Assembly (NCBI RefSeq): GCF_002127325.2
Contig: NC_035436.2
Coordinates: 32,032,860 to 32,096,859, forward strand
Length of the DNA: 64,000 nucleotides
Direction of reading: 5' to 3'
Origin: Helianthus annuus
Taxonomy: Eukaryota > Streptophyta > Magnoliopsida > Asterales > Asteraceae
The notes beneath the pieces were generated by a model. The model saw only the letters and a program-made list of their open reading frames with translations, was not told where the DNA came from and made no database searches. Both the position numbers and the translations under genes were made by a program. This document shows, one piece after another, positions 1 to 10,425 of the stretch. The stretch's first letter is position 1; the number at the start of each line of letters is the position of its first letter.

Positions 1-2
1 GC

Positions 3-182
3 TCGGGAAAGGGTTGGACTTGTCCACCTAGAATGAAAATAGGAATTACCCTCACCGACAACCTCTTGCGTTCTCGCCTTAGTCTAGGACAATTAAGGTA
101 TCTTAGGCACTTTGGGGTTGTTCCATCCAGCAAGGAACCACCCGATGTCAACGAGATCCTTAGAGGTAACAAAACTCCATAA
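3..182 (+). CDS. C-terminal tail of an unidentified Athila-1 ORF (partial)
   Basis: An open frame enters from the left edge and ends at TAA (180-182), giving about 59 residues. I see no catalytic motif. It contains a basic, leucine-rich stretch (SRLSLGQLRYLRHFG) and ends in RGNKTP. From its place upstream of the internal promoter and extra ORF it could be the end of pol or of another element ORF. I do not recognise the family. Confidence 0.4.
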   Translation, partial: SGKGWTCPPRMKIGITLTDNLLRSRLSLGQLRYLRHFGVVPSSKEPPDVNEILRGNKTP

Positions 183-349
183 GACAGCCTCCAGACACGG
201 GGCCGTGTCCCGGTCAACACGCCCCCGTGCTCACCTAAAAGATTCTCTGCTGATTTTGTCAGAATACGGACAAAATGTGTAAGGATTTCCTCTGCACACG
301 GGGCCGTGTCCAGCGAACACGGGGCCGTGTCCAGTGCGCTGTCGTTTTC

Positions 350-357
350 TTTAAATA
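350..357 (+). promoter_or_regulatory. Candidate TATA box of the Athila-1 extra ORF
   Basis: TTTAAATA lies about 75 bp upstream of a strong 5' splice site (CTAG|GTAAGT at 431/432), which leads to an ORF that starts just after the matching 3' splice site. The same order (TATA, short leader, intron, ATG) occurs in Athila-2 at 21144-21796. That parallel is the main support for a separate internal promoter. Confidence 0.45.
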
Positions 358-431
358 CAGCCTGATTCCTGCTCATTTTTGACCACTTCCATAGACAGAG
401 ATTCCTGGGATCTTCACTCATACCATCCTAG

Positions 432-798
432 GTAAGTGCTAAAAGAAGGTTCCCAAGGACCATCTTGTCCCTTCTACTTTTATTCATTTCCTCTTCTTTC
501 AAAATTTTTCAACATTTCCTCCATGGAAGCTTGGAAATCCCAAGATTCCAACCCTCTATGTGAAGTTTGTAAGGTTATTTGCTAAGGATTCTTGTTTAAA
601 GTTAGTTGTATAACTTTATTTTAAATTATCTAAGCTGAAAACCCTGTCAAAAATCATGAAAATAATTTAAAACTCCAAGACTCCTTAGCTCAAAATCCTG
701 CAGACAAATGGACACGGGGCCGTGCTCAGCGAGCACGGGGCTGTGTCCGAGGGACTGTTTTGTAAAAAATTTTTATCTCTCTTCGGTTTCTTTCTCAG
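432..798 (+). other. Predicted leader intron of the Athila-1 extra ORF
   Basis: A consensus donor (GTAAGT at 432) and an acceptor with a pyrimidine tract (TTTCTTTCTCAG ending at 798) bracket 367 bp. The ORF's ATG is at 802, three bases after the acceptor. This is a splice-signal prediction only. Confidence 0.5.
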
Positions 799-801
799 AA
801 A

Positions 802-1236
802 ATGGCAAGCAGAACAAGCGGGGCATCTTCTAGAAATAACCGACATGGGAGGAGATCGTCAACAGCAGAAGACTCCCTTGTGAACTACGTTTACGCCTTA
901 AGGGAGGCTATTGACGAAATGACGGGAGTGGAGGAAGCGTTGGTCGACCGTATCAACCATCTGACGGTGGGACTGGAGGGTTGTCTTCGAGAGGTGAACC
1001 TCTTGCACCAGAGGTTAAACCTTCTCGCCTCCCCGCCTTTGGTACCCATAATAACCCAGAGAGCGTGGAACGTAGTGCCCGAGGTCATCATTCCGGCCGA
1101 ATGGTATGCCATGCACCAAGAGCCTCCGCGAAGGGTGGTGCAAGGAGTCCCGGTGAATGTTCCCCCTCAGCCACAAACCACTGAGGAAAATGAAGCCGCC
1201 TTCTTCCTTCCAAGGGAGATAGAAGAATGGCTTTGA
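802..1236 (+). CDS. Athila-1 extra ORF, 144 residues, function unknown
   Basis: This intact ORF encodes a small acidic and basic protein. The N-terminus is Ser/Arg-rich (residues 1-22). Residues about 25-72 look helical with regular leucine spacing, and a proline-rich middle (about 75-125) precedes an acidic tail ending EEWL. I see no signal peptide, membrane segment or metal-binding motif. It occupies the slot between pol and the 3' LTR where Athila elements carry an extra (env-like) ORF, and it is preceded by a candidate promoter and leader intron. ATG 802 is chosen because it follows the 3' splice site directly and opens the longest frame. It is much shorter than the corresponding Athila-2 ORF and shows no obvious similarity to it by eye. 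Confidence 0.6.
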   Translation: MASRTSGASSRNNRHGRRSSTAEDSLVNYVYALREAIDEMTGVEEALVDRINHLTVGLEGCLREVNLLHQRLNLLASPPLVPIITQRAWNVVPEVIIPAEWYAMHQEPPRRVVQGVPVNVPPQPQTTEENEAAFFLPREIEEWL

Positions 1237-3094
1237 ACGACATCTAGGGAACCATCGGCCAAAGGTCCTACTATATCGGGAAACTATTCCCGAAATTTTC
1301 TTAAAAAAAAATAGAACCCTTTATGATAACCTCGTGTACCTCCTGACCTAGTTAGTTAAGTTCTTTTTAATTTTATTTAGGAATTATATGTATCTCTCTA
1401 TGGTTGCAATGAAATGATGGTTTTTAAAGTTTGATGGCTCATAATGAATAAAACACACTCATGGTGGTAAAGGATGAAAAGGGGAACGAGAAAAATGGCC
1501 CCATGCACAAGAACAAGGCAACCCGACATAAATTTCTCCATTACAGAAGACTCAACACGGGCCGTGTCCAACCAACACGGCCCCGTGCTGAACCCCCTGC
1601 AGAAAACGCCCGGTTCAGGTAACTGGACACGGGCCGTGTCCAGGCTTCTGTCTCAATTCTTTAATTTTTGTTACTGGCGCCTGAACACGGGGCCGTGTCC
1701 GGTCCCCACGGGACCGTGTCCAGACTGCCAGTAACATAAATCTTTGCTTTTAACACCACATTACACATCCAATCAACCTAAAAATTTATTTTTGGGACAC
1801 ATTGAGGACAATGTGTAATTTAAGTGTGGGGGGGGGGGGGGAAGCTAAAACCTTGAAATTTTGCAAGTCCTAATAACAAGCCTTACACAAAACTCTATTG
1901 GAACCGCTAAACACCCCAAATTTTTTTCAAAAAATTTTTCATTTTTTTATTTGTCTAAAGTTTAAGTTGGAATCCTAAGATTAATAAGGGTTATATTTTT
2001 ACAAATTTACAACCGAGAGCGTTGTGATAACAAGAACCAACATAAGAAAATTATGAAACGACATGACAAGCTTAGTTAAAATTTGATTATATATACTTGA
2101 TCACATAAAAACCCATTCCCACAAAAGTGAGTTTTGAGCCTTTATTGAGCATACAAATTTACATCTTTCGACTAAATGCTCATTTTTCGTTTCTTGTGTG
2201 AATAAGCCGCTTGGTTCTTACGACTCTAGAACTTGCCACGACGATTCATTCCCAGTCCTTACCAACTTAAACCCAAGTAAGTAAATGATTGAGGCATTAG
2301 GACTAACCATTTTTTTTTCTACACCATTCTTTTTCCATTTTTTTTACCACCTACCCAAAATCCCCCTAGTTAACCCCTTTGAGCCTAAACCTTTCATTTC
2401 TTTACCCTAAAACCTTTTCACCCACCAAAAACCCTTTTTATTTTCACCCTTTATTTTAGTAACAAGCTCGGTTTTTCGTGTGAAAAAAAAATTTGATGAT
2501 GAAGTTAGAAATAAACAAACAAAGCTATTAAAACAAAAAGCTTGTTTGGAGAAATACTTCGAAATAAAAAGTCAATAAAACAAAGTGTTTCATGGAAACC
2601 GATGTTTTTTTACACTTTTCGCCCTTTTACTAACCACTAACCCAACCACCCACCTTTAGCCCAAGCCTAACCCTTCACCCAAAAAGCCCTCTTGATATTT
2701 ACAAAGGTATAAAGTTAAAAAGGAGGAGGATTGATTGCTTGGCAAGCTTATGGTAGGAATAAGTTCCATGCCGCTCTCGAGTGATTCACTAAAAATACAC
2801 CTTCGGCCGAGTGTTGAGTGATCCCCCGTGAGGTATGTGAACTTGTATATAAATGAAATTTTAAAAAAAAGGCATGCTATGCCCAAATAAGTAATTTCCC
2901 TTATGAAACGTTCTAAATAAATCATAACGAATAAGATTGTAAATAAATAAAAATAAAACCCAAAAAGATCTTGGATTCCCGACACTATATGACAAGCCAA
3001 AGACCTTCTCTCCTACCCATTCCATTTGGGAGTGTAAGCCACATATTAAAGAGTTTTGCTTGAGGACAAGCAAAAGTTCAAGTGTGGGGGTATT
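1237..3094 (+). other. Athila-1 3' untranslated region and polypurine tract
   Basis: There is no credible gene here. The region holds more palindrome copies (to about 1722), a run of 14 G (1828-1841) within an AATTTAAGTGTGGGG block, AT-rich sequence, and at 3059-3090 a TTGCTTGAGGACAAGCAA block ending AGTGTGGGGG. That last block is the likely polypurine tract priming plus-strand synthesis next to the LTR. Both G-rich blocks recur in the same order in Athila-2 (about 23470-23510 and 24740-24775). Confidence 0.7.
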
Positions 3095-3582
3095 TGATGT
3101 GTATAAAATGCAACATATAAATTACATCAAATGAGGCATAAAACTAACCATTTTTAAGTACTAATGTTGGAAAAAGAGTGTTTTTGTCTTCCTTTTGTAT
3201 TTTCAGGATGAATTGAGCTCAAATTCACAAAAGAAGCAAAAAGACAGCTAAATCTAACATAAATACAAGAAAAGGAACAAAAGTGGATTGCCCGACCCCT
3301 CAATGGCATCCTCCCAAGCAAAAAAAGAGAAGTCAGAAGACTGAACACGCCCCGTGCTCAGCCAGCACGGGGCCGTGCCCAAGAAGCAGCAGAAAAGACA
3401 AACCTATAGAAGCTTCTATTGCCCACCACGGGGCCGTGTCCAGTGAGCACGGGGGCGTGGCGAAAGTACAGCAGACGCATTAATTGTAATTGCGAATTAC
3501 AATTAATGAAGAGAGAGAGTGTCAGACGGGCACGGGGGCGTGTCCAGCGGACACGGGGCCGTGCCCAGCCTTCTGTTCAGCC

Positions 3583-3590
3583 TATAAATA
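3583..3590 (+). promoter_or_regulatory. TATA box in Athila-1 LTR
   Basis: TATAAATA lies in the first third of the LTR, just downstream of paired palindromes. This is the expected place for the U3 promoter of the genomic RNA. Confidence 0.55.
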
Positions 3591-4189
3591 GGAGTGCTTG
3601 GCTTCATTACAACTCATCCCTTGGCACACCACCTCTCTCACACTTCATCCACCACCCACCACCACCATAACACCATCATCCACCACCATCATCCATTGTC
3701 CATCATAGAGTGTGTGAGTCGTCTCGGGATCCAAGATTGATCGTAAGAGTTCTTGACAATCAAGGCCATGTTTGCCTAAGTCTCTTACATCACTTGGTGA
3801 AGACAAGTGTTTAGTATAATACTTTTTATTTTTAATCTTCTGCACTTTTTATTTGGTTTTGTATTAATGACTTTAATAACTAGTTACTTATGTTGAAGGT
3901 GATCTTTCCTTATTTTTTGTCCGTGGTGTCTTGGCATTATTTTACTGTCTATATAAAATAAAAGATTTTCACCATTCATATCTCCACGGTCTATATGGAG
4001 GTATGTTGGCTACCTGGTCGGGGGTTAAGGGAACGGTTTGGTAAGGGTCTTGCCCTTGTTCAGCGTTTAGAGGTCCTGCAAGGGACCTGGGTCAAATTTA
4101 GTAGGATCTCCTTCAATGCCCATAGGTATTGGATGGCGGGGATCCAAACTCTTTGACCCCCTCATAAGTTAACTACTATTAATACAATA

Positions 4190-4395
4190 ACCCGGCTATT
4201 TAGGACTGTATCCCTGCTGACTCAGACTACTTAGCCGAGGGTAACTTCACCGCCAAAAGCGGGGCCTACCACAATTTGTATCAATAACTTAATTCATTAT
4301 CTTTCAATAATCCGACCCTTTAGGATGTATCCTTGCTGACTCAAACTACTGGGTTGAGTATAACGTCGCCTTCAAAAGAGGGGCCTACTACAATA
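4190..4395 (+). repeat. Diverged tandem duplication inside the Athila-1 LTR
   Basis: Two units of about 80 bp, 120 bp apart, share the order TATCC-TGCTGACTCA-ACTAC-GGGCCTAC-ACAAT. The first is at about 4195-4275 and the second at about 4310-4395. They differ at many sites, so the duplication is old. Confidence 0.65.
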
Positions 4396-4849
4396 ACTAA
4401 GATAATCTCTTAAACAAGTGCAAAAGTGCGAAAATAATCAAAGGTTATACTAACACACGAGTCGGATCCAAGTGATTCATCTTGTCTATCTGTTTTTATT
4501 TTTATTTTATTTTTCAGCATTTAGTTAGTTTTTATTTTCTTATTTTAAAAAACCTTTTCTAACTTTTTGATTAGATTAGACGTTGAGGATAAACCGGTAC
4601 TAAAAGCTCTTGTGTCCTTGGACGACCTCGGTATCTTACCAACACTATACTACGTCCACGATGGGTGCACTTGCCCATATGTGTGTTTAGTGTTAGTAAA
4701 TATCGTGTTTTATAAATTTAAAACTTGGCTAAAAGTGTAAAAAGGGCTAAAATATACATAAAAAATATACTACACTACACGCACATCAATCATGTATTGA
4801 TTAATCCTTGAAAGTTTCGAAGCTAAAATCGATCTCAAAATTGAGTTTT

Positions 4850-5205
4850 ATTTGATTCCGCTCTAAATTGATCGTGCAATATGATGATGTCAGCAACACT
4901 TTGTTCTTGATTCCGCTCTAAAATCACATTTCTGTTAATTTCGCTCCAAAGTATATCGCTGATTCCGCTCCAAAATCAGATTCCGCTCCAAGCTGCAGTG
5001 TTGATTCCACTCCAAGCTGTAGTGTTGATTCCGCTCCAAGCTGCAGTGTTGATTCCGCTCCAAACTACAGTGTTGATTCTGCTCCAAGGTTACAAAAGTG
5101 ATTTCGCTCTAAACAGAAATGGTGATTTCGCTCCAAATTTTGATTTCGCTTGAACTGGAATTTGTTGATTCCGCTCCAAGCCTGATTTCGCCTGAACTTG
5201 GAGAT
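4850..5205 (+). repeat. Tandem leader repeat of element H (GATTCCGCTCCAA motif)
   Basis: About a dozen imperfect copies of a 20-30 bp unit carry GATTCCGCTC or GATTTCGCTC, often followed by CAAGCTGCAGTGTT. The same core recurs in the H 3' LTR (about 42740-42865), so leader and LTR share a family-specific motif. Unlike the other families here, this motif is not clearly palindromic. Confidence 0.8.
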
Positions 5206-5230
5206 TTCTGAACTTTTTGACAATTAAACA

Positions 5231-7425
5231 ATGGACAATGAATTTTATAATGCCTTTGCTGGACCAATGAACATCACTCAGAGTACTTTGCTTGAAAATC
5301 AAACCGGGACATCTCAGAAACCGACTAAGCTCATGGATATTGATGATTACAATGCATGGTCCGAACGGTTTGGAAATTGGGTTGAAGCTTCTCACTTGGA
5401 TGCGTCGGAACATACAGAAGAACCATATGTTAGACCTACAAGGAATGGTATTCAGCAAACAATTAGAGAAATGAGTGCTGAAAAGAAAAAGAAATATAGA
5501 GATGAAAAACTGATGGTGAGTCTGCTTCAGCAAGCAATCAAAGAGGACATTTTGATTTTGCTTCAACATGATGGAACTACTTATTCGATCTGGACTGAAT
5601 TGGAAGCAAAATTTGTAGGAAGCGATGATATGTTTAAAAATAAAATGTCACTCATGAAGAAAGAATTTGATCTTTTTCGGGGTTTGAAATCTGAAAACAC
5701 CAAGCAAATTATTGAAAGATATTGTAACTTGGTGAGAAATATGTCGAAACTTGGAATTAAAAAAGATACTGATGCGCTACCACATGAAATCTGGGGAACT
5801 TTTCTGATGATGCTGAGAAATAACAGAAAAGAATACAAAAAGCTAACACTGGGAGAGTTCATCAAACACCTGGAAGCTCAAGAGATGAAGCAGCGAAAGA
5901 TTGCCAGGATGAAGAACTATGATGGAGAACAAGACATCAGTCTATATTTCAAGAGTGGTATTAGTGAAAAGTCAAATCTTTCTCCAAAGGTTGAAACAGC
6001 TTATAATGCAAAAGGTTCTTCTGAAAAACCATCCCAAGGATCAAGCAGCACAACAGGATTCTCTTCATTTCCAACATACGATCCTCGGTTCACTACAACA
6101 AAAAGTGGCAAAGTTCTTCAATGCAACATTGCCTTAAAACTTGAAAATGATCAGAACTATACAGAGGAAGTTGCTAAAAGTCACATGTCTTTGTTGGTTA
6201 CAGTGCTTGAATCCTATGGAGGATTAGTTGCAGGAAGAATAGGTAATCCAATGCTCACGAAAGAGGATTACGATCAAATTGATGCCGAGGAAATGGAATT
6301 GATGGACATTAAATGGTGCATGGCTAGTGTGTTGAGACGGGCTGAAAAGTTCAAACAAATTACAGGCAGAGACGATTTTCGCGAGGCTCATGTGTCAACT
6401 TTAGGTTTTGATAAGTCTAAAGTTACTTGTTTTCGTTGCAGGGAAAAGGGGCATTTTAAGAGGGAGTGCACGAATCGTGAAGTGAATGGAGCTCAAAACC
6501 CTTTCGGAAACAACGACTATCACAAAAAGGCGATTTATCATCAAGTCACACCACAACCGTATCAACAACAACAACAAGCACCGCATCAGGCACAAACTGC
6601 ACATGGAAGAAGTGTGATTAAAGATTCAAAAAGAGCGTGTCTAGTTAATCAGGGCAAGGATGGTGGTTTCAGCTGGGATAGATATCTTCCAACAAACAGC
6701 AAAGTGTGTTTGGCAGGTCAAGAAGATGAAAAGTTGGCTGAAGGCTTTAGTTGGGACAATTTCTGCCCAGATCAAGAGTTCATGGCCAAAGAGATGTTAA
6801 AAGGGACGTCAAATGCTAAAGCCTTTATTGCTAATGCTTACGATCTGAAATGGGCAGAAAAATGTAGAAAAGTCCGAGAAGCTGAAGAAGAAAAATGGAG
6901 AAAAATTGAAGAAGAAGAAGAGGAAGAAGAAAGGCTAAAAGCTGAAGCGGAAGCCGAGAGAAAGAAAAGAAATGAGTTTTTCCAATCAAACAGAACAGTC
7001 AAAGATGTTCCAGAATTTGAGATCAAAGTTAATACTGAAGCAATCAAAGTTTCTGAAAAGCGTTTGAATTGTGATTCGTTGATCAAGCAAAACAATGAAC
7101 TGTTGCACAATATTAACAGATTAAAAGAATCATATGATACAATGAACAGAGAGATCAACAAGTACACTGAGTCAAACTGCGAACAAGCTGTAGCAATGAA
7201 TACACTCAAAGGAGCTTACATGAGACAGCTTGATGATGTCAACTTTTACACAAAGAAATATGCTGATCTGGAATTGAAGCTGGCAACACAAAAAATAGAA
7301 ACTGAGAGAGTTAAAAATTTATTGGATAGTTACTCATGTTCTAGTTTTGTTGTTGACAGGATTTATCCGATTGTGGAGAGTTTGAAGACTTTTGAAGAAG
7401 TAAAGACTTCGGAAGAAAAGAAACC
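5231..7425 (+). pseudogene. Element H gag-like protein, segment 1 (interrupted by SIRE)
   Basis: An uninterrupted frame of 731 codons plus two bases runs to the SIRE insertion. Residues about 35-240 resemble the copia gag core (UBN2 type). A zinc knuckle of form CX2CX4HX4C lies at residues 400-413 (C400, C403, H408, C413), followed by a Gln-rich stretch (about 435-450). From about 545 the sequence is highly charged and coiled-coil-like, with a Glu run (about 560-568) and regular Leu spacing to about 700. The frame resumes in phase at 36384 after removing SIRE and one target copy. ATG 5231 matches the start of the relative M (both begin MD-EFYNAFA). Such proteins are often annotated as host CCHC regulators; the context shows this one is a transposon gag. 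Confidence 0.8.
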
Positions 7426-8160
7426 TGTTGGGATTGAACCCTGCCAAAGGAACAGATAATGAAAGCCAAAACTGGATCAGAGCATTGGATCTAGAATAAG
7501 CAGATGTTTGGTTGCAAGTCTCTCCCCTTGAAAGTGGTTTCAACATCTGCTGACCTCCTATCTGCTGATCATGCAAACTGCTGACCTACAACTGCTGATC
7601 AAGACAAAGTCTGCCTGAAGAACTAAAGCTCTGCTGCTCAATCTACTGCCATGCTTCAAGCACTGCTGATCATGACAAGTACTGCTGGGATTACAGCAGT
7701 GGAAGGATGCAGCAGCAGTTTATAATTAGTCTTATGTAATGAAATGTAATATCAGTAGTTAGCATAGCAGTGTTTGTATAGATCAGAGGTTAGAGTTTGT
7801 TAGGAGGTTAGATGTCACTTTCATGGTGACGTCAGCTTAGATGCTCAGTGGTTTGCAAGTGCCTATAAATAGAACAGTACTCTGTACTGTTCTGTTTAGC
7901 TCTTTCACCATCTTCTTTCTACACGAACAAACACTGAGCTCGGGCTGAAGGGGAGTTTGCATATCATACACACATTGTAATCAGAGTTTGAAAATAAATT
8001 TAATCATTTGATTCAGTGTTTGAAAAATGTATGATTGAAAGCATTTATTCTGTTTGATTGTGAAAAGTTTGCTTCCACTTAAATTCTGCTACACTACTCT
8101 TTCATTTGTTCATCTAAATTCAAACACAAATCACAATCAATCCAAACTCAGATCCTAACA
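7426..8160 (+). repeat. SIRE 5' LTR
   Basis: It runs from TGTTGGGAT to ATCCTAACA, a terminal inverted repeat with one mismatch. It contains many CTGCTGATC and CTGCTGACC repeats (about 7545-7690) and a TATA box at 7864. The H gag frame runs directly into its first bases. Confidence 0.92.
7864..7893 (+). promoter_or_regulatory. SIRE LTR TATA box with adjacent 10-bp hairpin
   Basis: TATAAATA (7864-7871) is followed at once by a perfect inverted repeat: arms AGAACAGTAC (7871-7880) and GTACTGTTCT (7884-7893) with loop TCT. The 3' LTR keeps the same sequence (36081-36110). With transcription starting 25-35 bp after the TATA box, the hairpin would lie at or near the RNA start. Confidence 0.6.
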
Positions 8161-8162
8161 AT

Positions 8163-8174
8163 TGGTATCAGAGC
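8163..8174 (+). promoter_or_regulatory. Primer-binding site, tRNA-iMet type
   Basis: TGGTATCAGAGC lies two bases after the 5' LTR, the standard minus-strand primer site of plant copia elements. The region from here to the gag ATG (8329) is the leader and contains nothing else I recognise. Confidence 0.9.
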
Positions 8175-8328
8175 TTGGACAGTCAAATTTGATTTAACAA
8201 TCATTTTGACGTAAATAGTTCGGCTAAAAATTGTTGATACTGATCGTTTGTTCGGTTTGTTGAAAAACAGAGCAAGGCTTAATCACCGATAAAGTTGATT
8301 AATCAGTGCCTGTAAAACAACCAGAAAG

Positions 8329-10425
8329 ATGTCGCAATCACAAGATGATAAAAATAACATTGGCTCTTTGTTTAACCCACCTATGCTTAAAAGAAATGAG
8401 TACAACATCTGGGAGCGAAGGATGAGTCACATCCTCGCTCAACAAAACACTGGATGTTGGAGGTCTGTCGTTTTCGGTCCTCATGTTCCTATGGTGCCAA
8501 GCGCAGAGGACACTAAAAAGTTCGTTCCTAAACCAACTGAAAATTACACTGAATTGGATTTTCAGAAGTTCGAACTTGATGCCAAAGCGTTTAGCATCAT
8601 AGCCTCTGCACTACCCAACGAAATCTATGCTGGGCTGTTACATTGTAACAGTGCCAAAGAATTGTGGGATGCATTGAAGGAACAATTCGGAGGAACGGAA
8701 GAGGTTATTGAAAACAACAGGGAAATTCTGAATCAGCAGTATGAAACATTTTGTCATATCAAAGGGGAGTCACTAACCCAACAATTTGAACGTTTCAGTT
8801 GTCTCATCAGTGAACTAAGGCTTGTTAAGGTTACGTTTCCGAATGCAACCCAAAATAGCAGGTTCCTTAGATCATTGCCAGAAAAATGGGACACAATTGC
8901 TTTTGTCACCAGAAATTCAGCTGAATTCAAAGATCTGACCCTGACCCAACTCCATGGTAGACTCCTGACCTATGAAAGGGAGTTAAACCATAAAAGGAAG
9001 TTGCAAGAGTCTGGTAAAGTTGCTGATGACTATTCATTTGGCAGCACAGCTCTGTTTGGTCAGGAAGAATCTGGCAGCAGCAGTAAGGATCAGAGTTATG
9101 ATCACTTTATTGACATAACTGCTGGGGGTAATTTTAACAACTTTGATTCTCACTCTGCAAATTATGCTTTCACTGCAAATACTGAAAACCAGATGTCAGA
9201 TAATCTGTGTTTTGAGCTGAATGATTTGCAACATTTTGATCCCACTGACTTAGAAGAGATGGACATCTTGCATCAATTGGCTTTGCTTAGTGTTAGAACA
9301 AGCAAATTCTACAAAAGAACAAGGAGAAAATTCCCAGGGCTTCATGGGAATTTAAGGGTGGGGTTGGGTAAGTCGAAAATCAAGTGTTACAAGTGTAATA
9401 GGCTGGGTCACTTTGCTAGGGAATGTAGGAGTCAAACCACCGGTCCCATAATTACTCACCCTGGCTCAAACCCTAGACCGCAACAACAAAACACTGTGCA
9501 CTATACCCAATATGCCCCTGCAGCACATATTAACACTGCTCATTATGCTGCAACCCCTGTGCCTGTGCATTATGTTCAAACCACTGTTCCACAAATTCAG
9601 TATGTTCAAACCCCTGTCCCTCAGGCACAAGTGCAACCTGTTGCACCTCAACCAGCTGCTCCAACAGTGGCACAACCAGATCAGTAAAGCTTTTTCACAC
9701 AAGGCTTTGTTGATTGGAGCAGCATGCCTGATGAACTTGGTGATGAAAATTTTGCTCTCTATGCTTCTAATGATGCTTTTGATGATGAATTTTGTTTGAT
9801 GGCATTAGAGTCAATACCAGAAGGGGCTGAAACTGAAGATGAACAGCTAAGTGCTGAAACAGTGGATGAAGTTGCTGAAGCAGTGGTTACTGCAGTTGCT
9901 GGTGAACTACTGCTGGAAGAAATTCAGAAACCCTGATTGAACCACTGACCGACCCTTGGTCCAAAGATGGCAAAGAGAAAGAAGATTTGAAGAAAGCTGG
10001 TGAGAAGAAGAGAGAGCTGATGAAGAAGAAGATCATCAATGTGATTGTGCCATGATGACTGCTGCTAAGGTATCACCTCAAGTTCTTGAAAAACTGTGTT
10101 CAGACAATTGCATTATTGCATTTGCTAACATTAAAGAGGTGAATGAAAATCTTAGGGATAAAATCTTGTCTGATGAGGTCAAATTTGAAAAGTCATTAAA
10201 AGAACTTAGAAATAAATTAGCTGAAAAGGATAAAGAAATCAGCAGCTTAAAAGAAGAACAAAGCATAACCAAAACTCAACTCCAAACTATCGTAGAAACA
10301 TACCAAGTTTGCAAAAAGGAGTTAGAGTCTACATAGATCACCTGTGAAAGATGGGTAGAATCTTGTAAAGGGTATGAGGTTATGCTTGAGAAACAGCTTA
10401 AAAGCAATGTCAAGTTTGGTATAGG
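8329..10425 (+). pseudogene. SIRE gag, 5' part (broken by stops, a frameshift and Athila-2)
   Basis: ATG 8329 opens 452 codons with a copia gag core (residues about 15-230) and a zinc knuckle at residues 353-366 (C353, C356, H361, C366). A Gln/Pro/Thr-rich tail follows. The frame hits TAA at 9685-9687, continues in the same frame to TGA at 9934-9936, then shifts. A coiled-coil-like stretch (10052-10336) ends in TAG. The coding sequence then runs into the Athila-2 LTR at 10426 and resumes at 12294 and, in duplicate, at 26647. Gag assembles the virus-like particle and packages RNA; this copy cannot make a full product. Confidence 0.8.

Larger units (their letters stand above)
193..1722 (+). repeat. 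Dispersed hyphenated palindrome, Athila-1 type
   Basis: At least a dozen copies of GGACACGGGGCCGTGTCC or close variants lie here: 8-bp arms GGACACGG and CCGTGTCC with a 2-bp spacer. They often come in pairs 6-10 bp apart, as near 195, 295, 710, 1557 and 1684. More copies lie in the LTR at about 3340-3570. Copies fall in the promoter region, the intron and the 3' untranslated region of the extra ORF. Confidence 0.85.
1..4788 (+). mobile_element. Athila-like Ty3/gypsy element (Athila-1), 3' portion
   Basis: This is the 3' end of an LTR retrotransposon whose gag-pol lies left of the window. It contains an ORF tail, an extra small ORF, a long 3' untranslated region with a G-rich tract, a polypurine tract and a complete 3' LTR (3095-4788). 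The end of the internal region (a TTGCTTGAGG...GTGTGGGG block) and the end of the LTR resemble the same parts of the better preserved Athila element at 14173-26641, which is why I place it in the Athila lineage. It is inserted in the 5' leader of element H. The target duplication should be ATCAT (4789-4793), but the left end is out of view. Confidence 0.8.
3095..4788 (+). repeat. Athila-1 3' LTR (1694 bp)
   Basis: It starts TGATGTG and ends CACATCA, a perfect 7-bp terminal inverted repeat, directly after the polypurine tract. A TATAAATA box lies at 3583-3590, preceded by palindrome copies at about 3340-3570 and followed by the likely RNA start region. The last 200 bp resemble the end of the Athila-2 LTR (a GTGCACTTGCC-like block, then TTTATAAATTTAAAAC). 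The other LTR is outside the window, so the insertion cannot be dated. Confidence 0.85.

Noticed and set aside
2656..3073. Minus-strand open frames in the Athila-1 3' region
   Set aside because: They are low-complexity, Phe/Ile/Tyr-rich translations of AT-rich untranslated DNA just before the LTR.
193..3570. Regular palindromic repeats resembling a CRISPR array
   Set aside because: Spacing is irregular, units come in pairs, intervening sequence is AT-rich plant transposon DNA with splice signals, and no cas-like gene is present.
5231..7459. 742-residue ORF as a host CCHC zinc-finger regulator
   Set aside because: The last residues come from the SIRE LTR. The frame continues in phase beyond the nested elements, and the layout (leader, gag, 3' LTR) matches the complete element M.
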